This document shows, piece after piece, positions 25,484 to 35,136 of a stretch of 64,000 bases of DNA. This DNA comes from Streptococcus devriesei DSM 19639 (GTDB lineage Bacteria; Bacillota; Bacilli; Lactobacillales; Streptococcaceae). Each line of letters begins with the position of its first letter. Positions within the stretch are counted from its first letter, which is position 1. A model generated the notes under the pieces. It saw only the letters and a program-made list of their open reading frames with translations, did no database searches and was not told where the DNA came from. Both the position numbers and the translations under genes were made by a program. The stretch spans positions 1 to 64,000 of the forward strand of contig NZ_AUIN01000019.1 of NCBI RefSeq assembly GCF_000423725.1, given 5' to 3'.

Positions 25484-27001
25484 ATGGAAACACGTGCAAG
25501 TGGTGTTTTGCTGCATATCAGCTCTCTTCCTGGAAAGTTTGGTATTGGCACCTTTGGTCAGGAAGCCTACCGTTTTGTTGATTTTCTTAAAGAAACCAAT
25601 CAAACCTACTGGCAGCTATTGCCTTTGACATCAACAAGTTATGGAGACTCTCCTTATCAATCTTTTTCTGCAGTTGCCGGCAATGTTAATTTTATTGACT
25701 TTGATTTACTGCGGGAAAAAGGGCTGCTTCCTGAAGCAGATTATGCGACGGTCTCCTTTGGAGATGATGAAGAAGCTGTTGATTATGCCCTTTTGTTTAA
25801 AGTTCGCAGGCCAATTTTAGAAAAGGCTGTTGCTAACTTTTTGACAGCTGAAAAAAATCGTGAAAAATTAAAGATTTTTGAAGAGCAAAATGAGACTTGG
25901 CTTGATGATTATGCTGAGTTTATGGCAATAAAAGAACATTTTGGGCACAAGGCCCTGCAGGAATGGGGAGATAAAAAGGCTATCCAGCGTGATGAAGAGC
26001 GACTGGTTCATTACCGGCGTCTTTTGGCTGATGAGATTAATTATTACAAGGTTACTCAGTATTTCTTTTTTGAACAATGGCTGGCGCTTAAAGCATATGC
26101 CAATAAGAAGCATATCAAAATTATTGGCGATATGCCTATCTATGTTGCCAAGGACAGCGTTGAAGTCTGGACCATGCCTGAGCTCTTTAAAATGGATGAA
26201 AATTTGGAGCCTTTATCGGTTGCTGGCTGTCCACCAGATGAATTCAGTGACGAAGGACAGCTCTGGGGAAATCCTATCTATGACTGGAAAAAGCATAGGG
26301 AAACAGGTTTTGCCTGGTGGATTTACCGTATTCAAGAAAGCTTCAAAATTTATGATATTCTGCGGATCGATCATTTTAAAGGTTTTTCAGACTACTGGGA
26401 AATTGAAGGAGACTCAAAAACAGCTAGGAAAGGCTGCTGGCAGCCGGGCCCTGGCATAGCACTTTTTAGAGCTGTTCAAAATGTTTTGGGGGATCTACCG
26501 ATTGTTGCTGAGGATCTGGGTTATGTTGATGACAGAGCAAGGCAGCTTTTAAAAGATACTGGCTTTCCTGGCATGAAAATTTTAGAATTTGGTTTTTATG
26601 ATTTAACTGGACACAGTATTGATATTCCGCATCATTACACCCCCAATAGTGTTGCTTATATCGGAACTCATGATAATGAAGTTGTCAACGGTTGGTATGA
26701 CAGCCTTAGTGTAGAACAAGAAGAATTTGTTGATGCCTATACCCACCGAAAACCGATTGAACCGGTTAATCAGGCCATGCTGCGGCTGCTTTTCTCAACC
26801 GTCAGCAATACAGTGATTTTGACCATGCAGGATCTGCTCAATAAACCTGCCAGCTCACGCATGAACACACCATCTACCATTGGTGGTAACTGGCAGTGGC
26901 GCATGCGGGCCAAGGATCTGACTCAAGACAAAAAAGACTTTTTAATTGCATTAACTAAACTATATCAAAGAGGAAATGAAGAAAATGACATCAAAGACTA
27001 A
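25484..27001 (+). CDS. malQ: 4-alpha-glucanotransferase (amylomaltase)
   Basis: MalQ moves glucan segments between maltodextrins, releasing glucose and making longer chains for phosphorylase. The 505-residue GH77 protein has the family's [22 protein letters not shown] start and the catalytic nucleophile Asp in [10 protein letters not shown] (about residues 290-299). The acid/base Glu is in VAEDLG (about 341-346) and the third carboxylate in GTHDNEV (about 391-397). The start follows AAAGGAGAAAAGT. Its 3' end overlaps the phosphorylase start by 17 bases. Confidence 0.96.
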   Translation: METRASGVLLHISSLPGKFGIGTFGQEAYRFVDFLKETNQTYWQLLPLTSTSYGDSPYQSFSAVAGNVNFIDFDLLREKGLLPEADYATVSFGDDEEAVDYALLFKVRRPILEKAVANFLTAEKNREKLKIFEEQNETWLDDYAEFMAIKEHFGHKALQEWGDKKAIQRDEERLVHYRRLLADEINYYKVTQYFFFEQWLALKAYANKKHIKIIGDMPIYVAKDSVEVWTMPELFKMDENLEPLSVAGCPPDEFSDEGQLWGNPIYDWKKHRETGFAWWIYRIQESFKIYDILRIDHFKGFSDYWEIEGDSKTARKGCWQPGPGIALFRAVQNVLGDLPIVAEDLGYVDDRARQLLKDTGFPGMKILEFGFYDLTGHSIDIPHHYTPNSVAYIGTHDNEVVNGWYDSLSVEQEEFVDAYTHRKPIEPVNQAMLRLLFSTVSNTVILTMQDLLNKPASSRMNTPSTIGGNWQWRMRAKDLTQDKKDFLIALTKLYQRGNEENDIKD

Positions 27002-29264
27002 ACAGTTTGCTAACTATGCTGAGAACAAAACAGGGCAAGCCCTCTCACAATTGAGCAATCGGGACATCTACATTCAGCTCTTGCATTTTGTCAAGGAAGC
27101 TGCTGAAGGTATGCCTAAAAACAGCTCTAAACGCAAGGTCTACTACATTTCAGCTGAATTTTTAATTGGTAAATTACTGTCCAACAACCTGATCAACCTA
27201 GGCCTTTATGAAGCTGTCAAAGACGATTTGGCTGCGGCCGGTAAATCTATCAGCCAGGTAGAAGATATCGAGCTGGAACCATCGCTCGGCAATGGCGGTT
27301 TGGGACGCCTAGCTTCTTGTTTTGTTGATTCCATGTCAACACTTGGTATTAACGGTGAAGGTGTCGGTCTCAATTATCACTGCGGTCTCTTTAAGCAGGT
27401 CTTTCGTGATAATCAGCAAGAAGCTGAACCAAACTATTGGATTGAAGATGATTCTTGGCTGGTGCCGACTGATATTTCCTATGATATTCCTTTCCGTGAT
27501 TTCACTTTGAAATCAAGACTGGATCGTATCGATATTTTGGGTTATCACAAGGATAAGAAGAATTATCTCAATTTATTCGATATTGACGGGCTTGACTACG
27601 GTTTAATCAAGGATGGTATTACCTTTGATAAGACAGAAATCAAAAAGAATCTGACCCTTTTCCTCTATCCGGATGATTCCGATAAAAACGGGGAACTGTT
27701 GCGCATTTACCAACAGTATTTCATGGTATCCAATGCGGCTCAGCTCTTGATTGATGAAGCTTTGGAACGCGGCTCTAACCTGCATGACTTGGCGGATTAC
27801 GCCTATGTACAGATCAACGATACCCATCCGTCCATGGTTATTCCCGAGCTGATTCGTCTGCTGACGGAAAAACATGGTCTGGATTTTGCAGAAGCGGTTG
27901 ATATTGTCAGACATATGGTCGGATATACTAACCATACCATTTTAGCGGAAGCTTTGGAAAAATGGCCGCTGGATTATTTAGAAGAAGTAGTGCCGCATTT
28001 GGTTCGCATTATTAAAAAATTAGATGAGCTGATTCGTGCTGAGTATGATGATGAAGCCGTGCAGATTATTGATACCTCCAACCGTGTCCACATGGCTCAT
28101 ATGGATATCCATTTTTCAACCAGTGTCAACGGCGTGGCTGCCCTGCATACGGAAATCCTTAAAAACAGTGAGCTCAAGCCTTTCTACGATATTTATCCTG
28201 AAAAATTTAATAATAAAACCAACGGGATTACCTTCCGCCGCTGGCTGGAATTTGCCAACCAAGATTTAGCGGCTTACATCAAAGAATTAATCGGAAACGA
28301 CTATCTGAAAGATGCCAGCCAGCTGGAAAAACTGCTTGCTTTTGCTGATGACAGAGCGGTTCATGACCGTTTGAGCAAAATTAAATTTGATAACAAGGTC
28401 GCACTCAAACGTTATTTGAAAGAAAATAAGGGAATTGACTTGGATGCCAATTCCATCATTGATACCCAGGTCAAACGTTTTCATGAGTATAAGCGCCAGC
28501 AGATGAACGCCCTGTATGTGATTCATAAGTATCTGGAAATTAAGAAGTATCATCGTCTGCCAAAGCGCAAGATTACGGTTATTTTCGGCGGTAAGGCGGC
28601 ACCGGCTTATACCATTGCACAGGACATCATCCACTTGATTCTTTGTCTGTCAGAGTTGATCAATAACGATCCGGCTGTCAGTCCTTATCTCAATGTTTTC
28701 CTTGTCGAAAACTATAATGTCACGGTCGCTGAAAAACTGATTCCGGCAACAGATATTTCTGAGCAGATTTCTCTGGCTTCTAAGGAAGCATCAGGCACCG
28801 GCAATATGAAGTTCATGCTCAACGGTGCCTTGACTTTGGGAACCATGGATGGGGCTAATGTTGAAATTGCTGAGCTGGCCGGTGAAGATAATATTTACAC
28901 CTTTGGTAAGGATTCTGACACCATTATTGATCTCTATGCGAAAAACGCTTATGCTGCAAAAGACTACTATGATCATGATGCTGCCATCAAAGAGGCTGTT
29001 GATTTTATTGTCAGTCCTGATATTCTGGCACTGGGTAAAAAGGAACGCCTGGAGCGCCTCTATCATGAATTAATCAACAAAGATTGGTTCATGACCCTCA
29101 TTGATTTGAAAGACTATATTGCTAAGAAAGAACAAATGCTGGCAGATTACGAAAATCAAGCGCTTTGGAACAAAAAAGTGCTTCACAACATCGCCAAAGC
29201 AGGCTTCTTCTCTTCAGACAGAACAATTGAACAATATGATAAGGATATTTGGCACAGTCTGTAA
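26985..29264 (+). CDS. malP: Maltodextrin phosphorylase
   Basis: A GT35 phosphorylase that releases glucose-1-phosphate from maltodextrins; PLP is the cofactor. ATG 26985 (MTSKTKQF, 759 residues) is preferred over 26976, which would sit almost on the AGAGGA ribosome site. Family motifs are [17 protein letters not shown] (about residues 84-100), the [10 protein letters not shown] motif near 490, and the PLP site [30 protein letters not shown] (about 600-629). It is co-transcribed with malQ. A second phosphorylase gene closes the glycogen operon at 51084-53480, so the substrates are probably divided between them. Confidence 0.95.
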   Translation: MTSKTKQFANYAENKTGQALSQLSNRDIYIQLLHFVKEAAEGMPKNSSKRKVYYISAEFLIGKLLSNNLINLGLYEAVKDDLAAAGKSISQVEDIELEPSLGNGGLGRLASCFVDSMSTLGINGEGVGLNYHCGLFKQVFRDNQQEAEPNYWIEDDSWLVPTDISYDIPFRDFTLKSRLDRIDILGYHKDKKNYLNLFDIDGLDYGLIKDGITFDKTEIKKNLTLFLYPDDSDKNGELLRIYQQYFMVSNAAQLLIDEALERGSNLHDLADYAYVQINDTHPSMVIPELIRLLTEKHGLDFAEAVDIVRHMVGYTNHTILAEALEKWPLDYLEEVVPHLVRIIKKLDELIRAEYDDEAVQIIDTSNRVHMAHMDIHFSTSVNGVAALHTEILKNSELKPFYDIYPEKFNNKTNGITFRRWLEFANQDLAAYIKELIGNDYLKDASQLEKLLAFADDRAVHDRLSKIKFDNKVALKRYLKENKGIDLDANSIIDTQVKRFHEYKRQQMNALYVIHKYLEIKKYHRLPKRKITVIFGGKAAPAYTIAQDIIHLILCLSELINNDPAVSPYLNVFLVENYNVTVAEKLIPATDISEQISLASKEASGTGNMKFMLNGALTLGTMDGANVEIAELAGEDNIYTFGKDSDTIIDLYAKNAYAAKDYYDHDAAIKEAVDFIVSPDILALGKKERLERLYHELINKDWFMTLIDLKDYIAKKEQMLADYENQALWNKKVLHNIAKAGFFSSDRTIEQYDKDIWHSL

Positions 29265-29278
29265 GATAAAGCGAAGCA

Positions 29279-29314
29279 AAAGGTCCGGGATTAAAAACAA
29301 TCCCGGACTTTTTT
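29279..29314 (+). terminator. Terminator of malQ-malP
   Basis: Perfect 10-bp stem GTCCGGGATT/AATCCCGGAC (29283-29292 with 29299-29308), then T's. Confidence 0.92.
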
Positions 29315-29412
29315 GCTTCTTTTTTGGGCAAAGTCTGTCTCAGAATTTGAACAGTCGGTATTTTCCCAGCTTGTAAAGTTATTATTTTTAAAATGAAACT
29401 GCCTGTTTTTAC

Positions 29413-29443
29413 TTGACTTAAAGTCAACTTCAAGGTTTATAAT
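29413..29443 (+). promoter_or_regulatory. MerR-type promoter (19-base spacer with dyad)
   Basis: -35 TTGACT (29413-29418) and -10 TATAAT (29438-29443) are 19 bases apart, which is too long for normal use and typical of MerR-family activators. The spacer region holds the palindrome TTGACTTAAAGTCAA (29413-29427) and CTTGA/TCAAG arms. The regulator is not in the window. NmlR/AdhR-like regulators of aldehyde stress use similar sites. Confidence 0.78.
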
Positions 29444-29474
29444 GAAAGTAGCTTAAGTAAAGGAGGGAAAAGCT

Positions 29475-29936
29475 ATGGCAAAAACGCTTATTCTCTATTT
29501 TTCCAATACAGGGAATACCAAAAGAGCCGCAGAAACAATGGCTCAGGAATTAGGAGCAGATCTTTATCGGATTCTGCCTGAAAAAGATTACACAGCAGCA
29601 GATTTGACCTGGACAAATGCAGGCTGCAGGGCTAACCAGGAACAAAATGATGAAGCCAGCCGCCCCGCTTATCGCGGCGCCTTGCTGGATCTGACTCCTT
29701 ATGATCAAGTGATTATCGGTCATCCGATTTGGTGGGGCATTCCGCCGAAAATTATTCGCACTGTTCTTGAGAATCTTGATCTGACCAATAAAAAGGTGGC
29801 CAGTTTTGCAACATCAGGCGGCTCTGATTATCACGATGCGCAAAAAGCGATGGAACTGTGGACAGGTCTCAATCTGCCGCAAGGCCGGATTTTATCAAGT
29901 CCATCCACTATTAAAAACTGGCTGAAAACCATTTAG
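29475..29936 (+). CDS. Flavodoxin family protein
   Basis: A 153-residue flavodoxin-like protein that binds FMN for electron transfer or reduction. The phosphate-binding loop YFSNTGNTKRAA is at residues 8-19. HPIWWGIPPKIIRTVLE (about residues 80-96) and FATSGGSDYHDA (about 111-122) are typical of the Flavodoxin_4 group. The ribosome site is AAAGGAGGG. It is the first gene behind a MerR-type promoter, followed 21 bases later by an aldo/keto reductase. The pair looks like a stress-induced reductive module. Confidence 0.86.
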   Translation: MAKTLILYFSNTGNTKRAAETMAQELGADLYRILPEKDYTAADLTWTNAGCRANQEQNDEASRPAYRGALLDLTPYDQVIIGHPIWWGIPPKIIRTVLENLDLTNKKVASFATSGGSDYHDAQKAMELWTGLNLPQGRILSSPSTIKNWLKTI

Positions 29937-29957
29937 TCTAAGAAAGGAAATAATATT

Positions 29958-30944
29958 ATGGAATATACAAAATTAGGTAGAACAGGACTTGAGGTATCTA
30001 AGATTTGCTTGGGCTGTATGAGCTTTGGTGATGCTAGTAAAGGATTTCACTCAGGTTGGCTTTTGGATGAGGAAAAAAGCAGAGTTATTATTAAAAAAGC
30101 ATTGGACTTGGGAGTCAATTTCTTTGATACGGCTAATGTTTATGGTGCTGGCAGCAGTGAAGAGTACCTGGGCCGTGCCATTCGGGATTTTGCAGACCGT
30201 GAGGAAATGATTATTGCTACGAAACTTTTCTTTGGTGATGGTCAGCATGAAGGGCGCAATACAACGGGACTTTCACGCAAGGCGATTTTTAATCAGGTCA
30301 ATGCCAGTCTCAAGCGTCTAGGAACGGATTATATTGATGTGCTTTACATTCATCGTTGGGACTATAATACGCCGATTGAAGAAACCATGTCAGCTCTTAA
30401 TGATTTGGTCCGTTCTGGTAAAGTACATTATTTAGGAGCATCAGCCATGTATGCTTGGCAATTCCAGAAAGCCCAGTATACAGCTGAAAAGAATGGCTGG
30501 ACCAAATTTTCTGTTATGCAAAATCATTACAATATGCTCTATCGTGAAGATGAACGCGAAATGATTCCATTTTGTAAAGATTCAGGTGTTGGCTTAGCAC
30601 CTTACAGTCCCTTCGCAGCAGGCCGTGTTATCCGTGATTGGACAGCTGATACGGCTAGAAGCAGGACTGATGAAACAGCAAAATCCAAATATGACAGCAC
30701 AGAAGAACAAGATATGGCTATCGTCAAGCGTGTCGCTGAACTGGCTGAAAAATATAATCATTCTCGTGCTCAGATTGCCCTTGCTTGGCTGTGGCAAAAG
30801 GGGATTGATGCTCCAATTGTTGGTGTCACCAAGGAAAAATATCTAGACGATTTCATGGGTGCATTCGATCTAAAACTGACAGATGAAGATATGGCTTATT
30901 TGGATGAGAAATATCTGCCTCATAAGGTTGTAGGGGCTCTTTAA
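29958..30944 (+). CDS. Aldo/keto reductase
   Basis: A 328-residue NADPH-dependent (beta/alpha)8 oxidoreductase. It has the LGRTGLEVSKICLGCMSFGD start, the catalytic Asp and Tyr in FFDTANVYGAGSSEE (about residues 54-68), Lys in IATKLFFGD and His in DVLYIHRWDYNTP (about 130-142). The cofactor end PIVGVTKEKYLDD is near residue 290. It lies in one operon with the flavodoxin gene under the MerR-type promoter, so a role in reducing toxic carbonyls is plausible but not shown. Confidence 0.92.
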   Translation: MEYTKLGRTGLEVSKICLGCMSFGDASKGFHSGWLLDEEKSRVIIKKALDLGVNFFDTANVYGAGSSEEYLGRAIRDFADREEMIIATKLFFGDGQHEGRNTTGLSRKAIFNQVNASLKRLGTDYIDVLYIHRWDYNTPIEETMSALNDLVRSGKVHYLGASAMYAWQFQKAQYTAEKNGWTKFSVMQNHYNMLYREDEREMIPFCKDSGVGLAPYSPFAAGRVIRDWTADTARSRTDETAKSKYDSTEEQDMAIVKRVAELAEKYNHSRAQIALAWLWQKGIDAPIVGVTKEKYLDDFMGAFDLKLTDEDMAYLDEKYLPHKVVGAL

Positions 30945-30951
30945 TAACAAT

Positions 30952-31002
30952 ACGAGACAAGCAGGGATTGCCGGCTAAGAACCTGTGTAGTCTCGTTTTT
31001 TT
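30952..31002 (+). terminator. Terminator after the aldo/keto reductase gene
   Basis: ACGAGAC/GTCTCGT stem (30952-30958 with 30990-30996) closing a larger loop, then seven T's. Confidence 0.8.
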
Positions 31003-31098
31003 ATTTTAGAAAGTCTGCTGAATATATCTGTTTTTTATAAAAATAACTGTTACAGTTATTTTCAGATGTCCTAAATTCTTAAAAATACGGTCTTTTCT

Positions 31099-31127
31099 TT
31101 GACTCTTAGCCTAAAAAACTGTATTAT
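31099..31127 (+). promoter_or_regulatory. Promoter giving a leaderless GNAT mRNA
   Basis: -35 TTGACT (31099-31104), 17-base spacer, -10 TATTAT (31122-31127). The ATG lies at 31134, where transcription should begin. Confidence 0.72.
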
Positions 31128-31133
31128 AACAAT

Positions 31134-31688
31134 ATGGATATATGGACACAGTTAGGACGTTTTTCAGAATTTGAAACGCAGCGTCTTTTGATGCGCCCTT
31201 TTGCCTTTAAGGATCATAAGGATTTTTATGAAATAGCGAGTGATGCGCAGAATTTGGAATTTATTTTTCCTCATCAGGCCAGCCTTGCTGAGAGTGATTT
31301 TTTGCTGGTTCATTATTTTATGAAAAACCCCTTGGGTGTCTGGGCTCTTGAGCACAAGGAAAATCATAAAATGATTGGTGCGATTCGCTTTGACAAACTA
31401 GATTTAACAGCTCAAACAGCTGAGATTGGCTATTTTTTGCATAAGGATTACTGGGGACAGGGTTTGACAACTGAGGCTCTTCAAAACCTGGTTTTTCTGG
31501 CTTTTGAGGAATTTGATTTGAAACTGTTACAGATAATTGTTCATAAAGAGAACACTGCCAGCGCCAGAGTAGCAGAAAAAGCCGGTTTTCGTTTGGTCAA
31601 ACAGTTTAAGGGGAGCGACCGCTACACACATAAAATGCGTGATTATTTAAGATATGAATTAAGGATAGGTGAGAAGAGATATGAGTAA
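31134..31688 (+). CDS. GNAT family N-acetyltransferase (RimJ/RimL type)
   Basis: A 184-residue acetyl-CoA-dependent acetyltransferase. It has the ETQRLLMRPFAFKDHKDFYEIASD N-terminus of the RimJ/RimL group and the acetyl-CoA-binding HKDYWGQGLTTEAL (about residues 103-116). NTASARVAEKAGFRL (about 142-156) follows. The substrate is unknown. The mRNA seems leaderless, because the ATG is six bases after the -10 element and no ribosome site is present. It overlaps the next gene by eight bases, so spxR is probably read from the same promoter. Confidence 0.86.
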   Translation: MDIWTQLGRFSEFETQRLLMRPFAFKDHKDFYEIASDAQNLEFIFPHQASLAESDFLLVHYFMKNPLGVWALEHKENHKMIGAIRFDKLDLTAQTAEIGYFLHKDYWGQGLTTEALQNLVFLAFEEFDLKLLQIIVHKENTASARVAEKAGFRLVKQFKGSDRYTHKMRDYLRYELRIGEKRYE

Positions 31689-32964
31689 GCATCAGGATAT
31701 TTTAGAATATTTGGAAAATCTGACCATCGGCAAACGCGTCAGTGTCAGAAGCATTTCCAATCATTTGAAAGTCAGTGACGGAACAGCCTACCGGGCGATT
31801 AAAGAGGCAGAAAACCGCGGCATAGTTGAAACAAGACCGCGCAGCGGGACCATTCGTGTTGAAAAGAAGGTGCGTGTGCGCCTGAATAAACTGACCTATA
31901 AGGAAATTGCCAATATCAGCGAGTCAGAAGTTGTTTCAGGCGAGTCCGGCCTCAGTCATGAATTCAGTAAGTTTTCTATCGGTGCCATGACCATTGACAA
32001 TATTCACCGCTACCTGACCAAGGATGGTCTGCTGATTGTCGGAGACCGTGAGAATATTCAGCTTTTGGCCCTGCAGAATAAAAATGCTATCTTAGTAACC
32101 GGGGGCTTTCCTGTATCTGAAAGGGTGCGTGAAACCTCCAATCAATTGGGAATTCCGGTTATGGTGACCAATTATGATACCTTCACTGTGGCGACACTGA
32201 TCAATCAAGCTCTTTCCAATGTTCGCATCAAGACTGATATTAAGACCGTTGAGGAAGTTTATCAGGAAAAGATTTACCACGGTTTTTTGCATGACACAGA
32301 TACGGTCAGAGACTATAACAGCCTGATCAAAAAGACCAACCATGTGCGCTATCCGGTCATCAACAGCCACAATATGGTTGTCGGTGTTATCAGTATGCGC
32401 GATGTCGCCGGCAAGGACCCTAATATGGTGCTCAATCAGCTGATGACTAAAAATCCTGTCGTTGCCAAACCAAGCCTTAGTCTGGCTAATATCAGCCAAA
32501 AGATGATTTTTGAAGATTATGATATGCTGCCGGTGGTTAAGGAAGATTACAGCCTTTTAGGTGTTATTACGCGCCGGCAGGTGATGGAAAATCTGCAAAA
32601 TTTTCAAAGAACCAGCACCTATACTTACAGTGAGCAGATTACGGCCAATCTGCAGGAGGAAAAAAACGGCTTTCAATTTGTGGTGGAACCGGCTATGATT
32701 GATCCGGCAGGAAATTTGGCACATGGTGTTTTAACCGAATTTTTAAAGGATATTACCATGCGGGTTTTGACGCAAAAGCACAAAAAGAATATCATTATTG
32801 AACAAATGATGTTATACTTTTTACAGGCCGTTCAAATTGATGATCTGCTGAAAATTCAGCCCAAGGTCATTACTGAAAACAGACGGAGTGCTACGCTTGA
32901 CTTTGAAATTTATCACGGCAGTCAAGTTGTTACCAAAGCCGTCGTTACGACAAAATTGAATTAG
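31681..32964 (+). CDS. spxR: CBS-HotDog domain transcription factor SpxR
   Basis: A 427-residue regulator, known in Streptococcus pneumoniae for controlling spxB (pyruvate oxidase). The domain order is visible: an N-terminal winged helix (ISNHLKVSDGTAYRAIKEAENRGIV, about residues 22-46), a DRTGG-like domain (about 75-180), two CBS domains (about 190-310, VRYPVINSHNMVVGVISMRDV and DYDMLPVVKEDYSLLGVITRRQ) and a C-terminal hot-dog domain (about 325-425). CBS pairs usually sense adenosyl ligands. ATG 31681 is chosen because GGTGAGAAGAG lies just upstream. Confidence 0.9.
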   Translation: MSKHQDILEYLENLTIGKRVSVRSISNHLKVSDGTAYRAIKEAENRGIVETRPRSGTIRVEKKVRVRLNKLTYKEIANISESEVVSGESGLSHEFSKFSIGAMTIDNIHRYLTKDGLLIVGDRENIQLLALQNKNAILVTGGFPVSERVRETSNQLGIPVMVTNYDTFTVATLINQALSNVRIKTDIKTVEEVYQEKIYHGFLHDTDTVRDYNSLIKKTNHVRYPVINSHNMVVGVISMRDVAGKDPNMVLNQLMTKNPVVAKPSLSLANISQKMIFEDYDMLPVVKEDYSLLGVITRRQVMENLQNFQRTSTYTYSEQITANLQEEKNGFQFVVEPAMIDPAGNLAHGVLTEFLKDITMRVLTQKHKKNIIIEQMMLYFLQAVQIDDLLKIQPKVITENRRSATLDFEIYHGSQVVTKAVVTTKLN

Positions 32965-32985
32965 AACTAAGGAGTTAAATGAAAC

Positions 32986-33846
32986 ATGATTACATTGAAA
33001 TCAGCGCGTGAAATTGAAGCCATGGATGAAGCAGGCGATTTTTTAGCCAGCATTCATATCGGTTTGCGTGATTTGATTAAGCCGGGACTGGATATGTGGG
33101 AAATTGAAGAATACGTCCGCAGGCGCTGTAAGGAAGAAAATTTCCTGCCCTTGCAAATTGGTGCAGACGGTCATTTTATGGACTATCCCTATGCAACCTG
33201 CTGCGGTTTAAATGATGAGGTAGCTCATGCCTTTCCGCGCCATTATACCTTACAAGACGGCGATCTTCTTAAGGTCGATATGGTTATCGGCGGTCCTATT
33301 GCTAAAGAAGATTTGGATGTATCACAATTAAATTTCGATAATGTTGCTGAAGTCAAAAAGTACACAGACAGCTTCCGCGGCGGCATTGCCGACTCTTGCT
33401 GGGCCTATGCTGTCGGAAATGTTTCCAAAGAAGTAAAAACCCTCATGGATGTTACCAAGGAATGCCTTTACAGAGGGATTGAAAAAGCGGTTGTCGGCAA
33501 CCGTATCGGCGATATCGGTGCGGCCATTCAAGAATATGCTGAAAGCTTTGGCTACGGTGTCGTCCGCGACTTAGTCGGTCACGGTGTCGGGCCAACCATG
33601 CATGAAGAGCCTAATGTTCCCCACTATGGACGCGCCGGCCGCGGTCTGCGCTTGAAAGAAGGAATGGTGCTGACGATTGAACCCATGATTAATACGGGAA
33701 CCTGGGAAATTGATACTGATATGCAGACAGGCTGGGCTCACAAGACGCTTGACGGCGGTCTTTCCTGCCAATATGAACATCAGTTTGTTATTACCAAAGA
33801 CGGTCCGCGTATTCTTACCAGTCAAGGAGAAGAAGGCACCTATTAA
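32986..33846 (+). CDS. map: Type I methionine aminopeptidase
   Basis: Map removes the initiator methionine from new proteins and is normally essential. It has 286 residues, longer than the E. coli enzyme because of an insertion (about residues 105-135) common in streptococci. Metal ligands are visible in order: the Asp of LLKVDMVIGG (about residues 90-99), a later Asp near 140, GHGVGPTMHEEPNVP (about 198-212) and TIEPMI (about 228-233). YEHQFVIT lies near the end. The ribosome site AAGGAG lies upstream of the ATG. It sits between spxR and the BrkB-family gene with short gaps. Confidence 0.95.
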   Translation: MITLKSAREIEAMDEAGDFLASIHIGLRDLIKPGLDMWEIEEYVRRRCKEENFLPLQIGADGHFMDYPYATCCGLNDEVAHAFPRHYTLQDGDLLKVDMVIGGPIAKEDLDVSQLNFDNVAEVKKYTDSFRGGIADSCWAYAVGNVSKEVKTLMDVTKECLYRGIEKAVVGNRIGDIGAAIQEYAESFGYGVVRDLVGHGVGPTMHEEPNVPHYGRAGRGLRLKEGMVLTIEPMINTGTWEIDTDMQTGWAHKTLDGGLSCQYEHQFVITKDGPRILTSQGEEGTY

Positions 33847-33857
33847 TAGGAGTTGCA

Positions 33858-34790
33858 GTGAAAAAGTTTATTGAAAAATTACAGGCAAGCCAGTATGTTC
33901 AAAATTTTTTAACCTACTATAAAAGCTCTGAGATGGACCTCTCCAGTATAGCAGTAGCTTACTATCTGATTTTGACCATCTTTCCCTTTTTGATCTTGCT
34001 TGCCAACTTGTTTCCTTATCTGAATATTGATACTTCGGAACTCTTATCGTTTATGAAGAATAACCTGCCTGAACAGCTCTATGACAGCACCTCAGGTATT
34101 GTTGTCGGGATTTTCAACAAACCCTCCACCAGTCTCTTGTGGCTGGCTGTTGTTACGGGTCTGTGGACCATGTCAAAGAGTCTGACTTTTTTGCAGAAGT
34201 CCATGAATAAATCCTACGGCATTCAAGATCACCGTGATTTGATTTTAGGGCATATTGTCGGAATTTTTTCCAGTTTGCTGGTGATCTTCTTTTTGGCACT
34301 GGCCATCATACTGTCAACGTTTGGTAAGACGGTGCTGACTTTTTTATATCACAATTCTTATCTCAATCAGGATTTGTATGATATGTTGATGAATTTAACT
34401 CAGCCGGTAACCGCTGCGATTTTCTTCGTTGCTTTAGCGGTTCTCTATTATATCCTGCCTAATGTCCGAATCAGAAAAATCCGCTATATTCTGCCGGGTA
34501 CGATCTTTACAAGTATTCTCTTCTTTACAATGACGAGCGTGTTTGGGACTTATCTGAGATATGCTACTGTCAGCATGGAAAATCTCCGGGTTTTTGGATC
34601 GGTGACCTTGTTTGCTTTAATGCTGTGGTTTATAGTCTTTGCCCGAATTCTGATTTTAGGGGCTGTTTTAAATGCCAGTTATCAAAAAAAATACGTTAAG
34701 GAATTTAAACCAAGACGAGGCAACATTATCACTATTATCCAGTCCAGACGGGATTATATGGCTAAAAAAGATGAAGAAAACAAGAAATGA
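33858..34790 (+). CDS. YihY/BrkB family membrane protein
   Basis: A 310-residue inner-membrane protein of the YihY (formerly BrkB) family, with about six membrane segments starting at residues 30-54 (IAVAYYLILTIFPFLILLANLFPYL). Its precise function is not established. The start is GTG 33858, five bases after AGGAG (33848-33852). The C-terminus is basic (YMAKKDEENKK). It follows map by 11 bases and is probably the last gene of the GNAT-spxR-map unit. Confidence 0.88.
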   Translation: MKKFIEKLQASQYVQNFLTYYKSSEMDLSSIAVAYYLILTIFPFLILLANLFPYLNIDTSELLSFMKNNLPEQLYDSTSGIVVGIFNKPSTSLLWLAVVTGLWTMSKSLTFLQKSMNKSYGIQDHRDLILGHIVGIFSSLLVIFFLALAIILSTFGKTVLTFLYHNSYLNQDLYDMLMNLTQPVTAAIFFVALAVLYYILPNVRIRKIRYILPGTIFTSILFFTMTSVFGTYLRYATVSMENLRVFGSVTLFALMLWFIVFARILILGAVLNASYQKKYVKEFKPRRGNIITIIQSRRDYMAKKDEENKK

Positions 34791-34850
34791 TGGCTTGAGC
34801 CAGGTTAGCTGCCTGTTCATTCTGGGTGATCAGCTGAGAAAGGTCAGCCT

Positions 34851-34918
34851 TGATATAATAAGACATGACAAAAGTCATGTCATGATATGACATTCTGTGC
34901 TAAACGGAATGTTTTTTA
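34851..34918 (+). promoter_or_regulatory. Promoter, operator palindrome and terminator-like hairpin upstream of the ABC/two-component operon
   Basis: An extended -10 TGA-TATAAT (34851-34859) is followed by overlapping structures. They are a perfect hairpin GACATGAC/GTCATGTC (34862-34869 with 34874-34881), an inverted repeat ATGTCAT-GAT-ATGACAT (34877-34893) and a terminator hairpin ACATTC/GAATGT with T run (34890-34918). Neighbouring stems share bases, so this could be an attenuator or a response-regulator operator. The region 34791-35136 holds no other clear gene. Confidence 0.6.
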
Positions 34919-34940
34919 TTTTTTATAATAAAAGCAGAAA

Positions 34941-35069
34941 GTGAAGAAAAAAGAAAGAATAATAGCTGCTGTATGCTTTTTAGTGCTTATAACAGGAAGT
35001 GCCAAAATTACCAGGCATACAGGCTTTTATCCCACTTTCGAAAAGGGCAGAGCTCCCAGAGCTTTGTGA
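34941..35069 (+). CDS. Candidate small exported peptide
   Basis: A 42-codon frame starts at GTG 34941, 11 bases after a TATAAT (34924-34929). The product would begin MKKKERIIAAVCFLVLITGS, a positively charged start and a hydrophobic core like a signal peptide or membrane anchor. A basic tail of about 20 residues follows. There is only a weak ribosome site. I do not recognise it. It lies 67 bases before an ABC exporter with its own two-component system, where a small peptide would make sense, but it could equally be a gene remnant. Confidence 0.35.
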   Translation: MKKKERIIAAVCFLVLITGSAKITRHTGFYPTFEKGRAPRAL

Positions 35070-35136
35070 CTTGCTGCTTTTTCTATTGTCACTATACGTT
35101 CAGTAGGCTTTGGCAGCTCTTGAAAGGAGAACCCGT

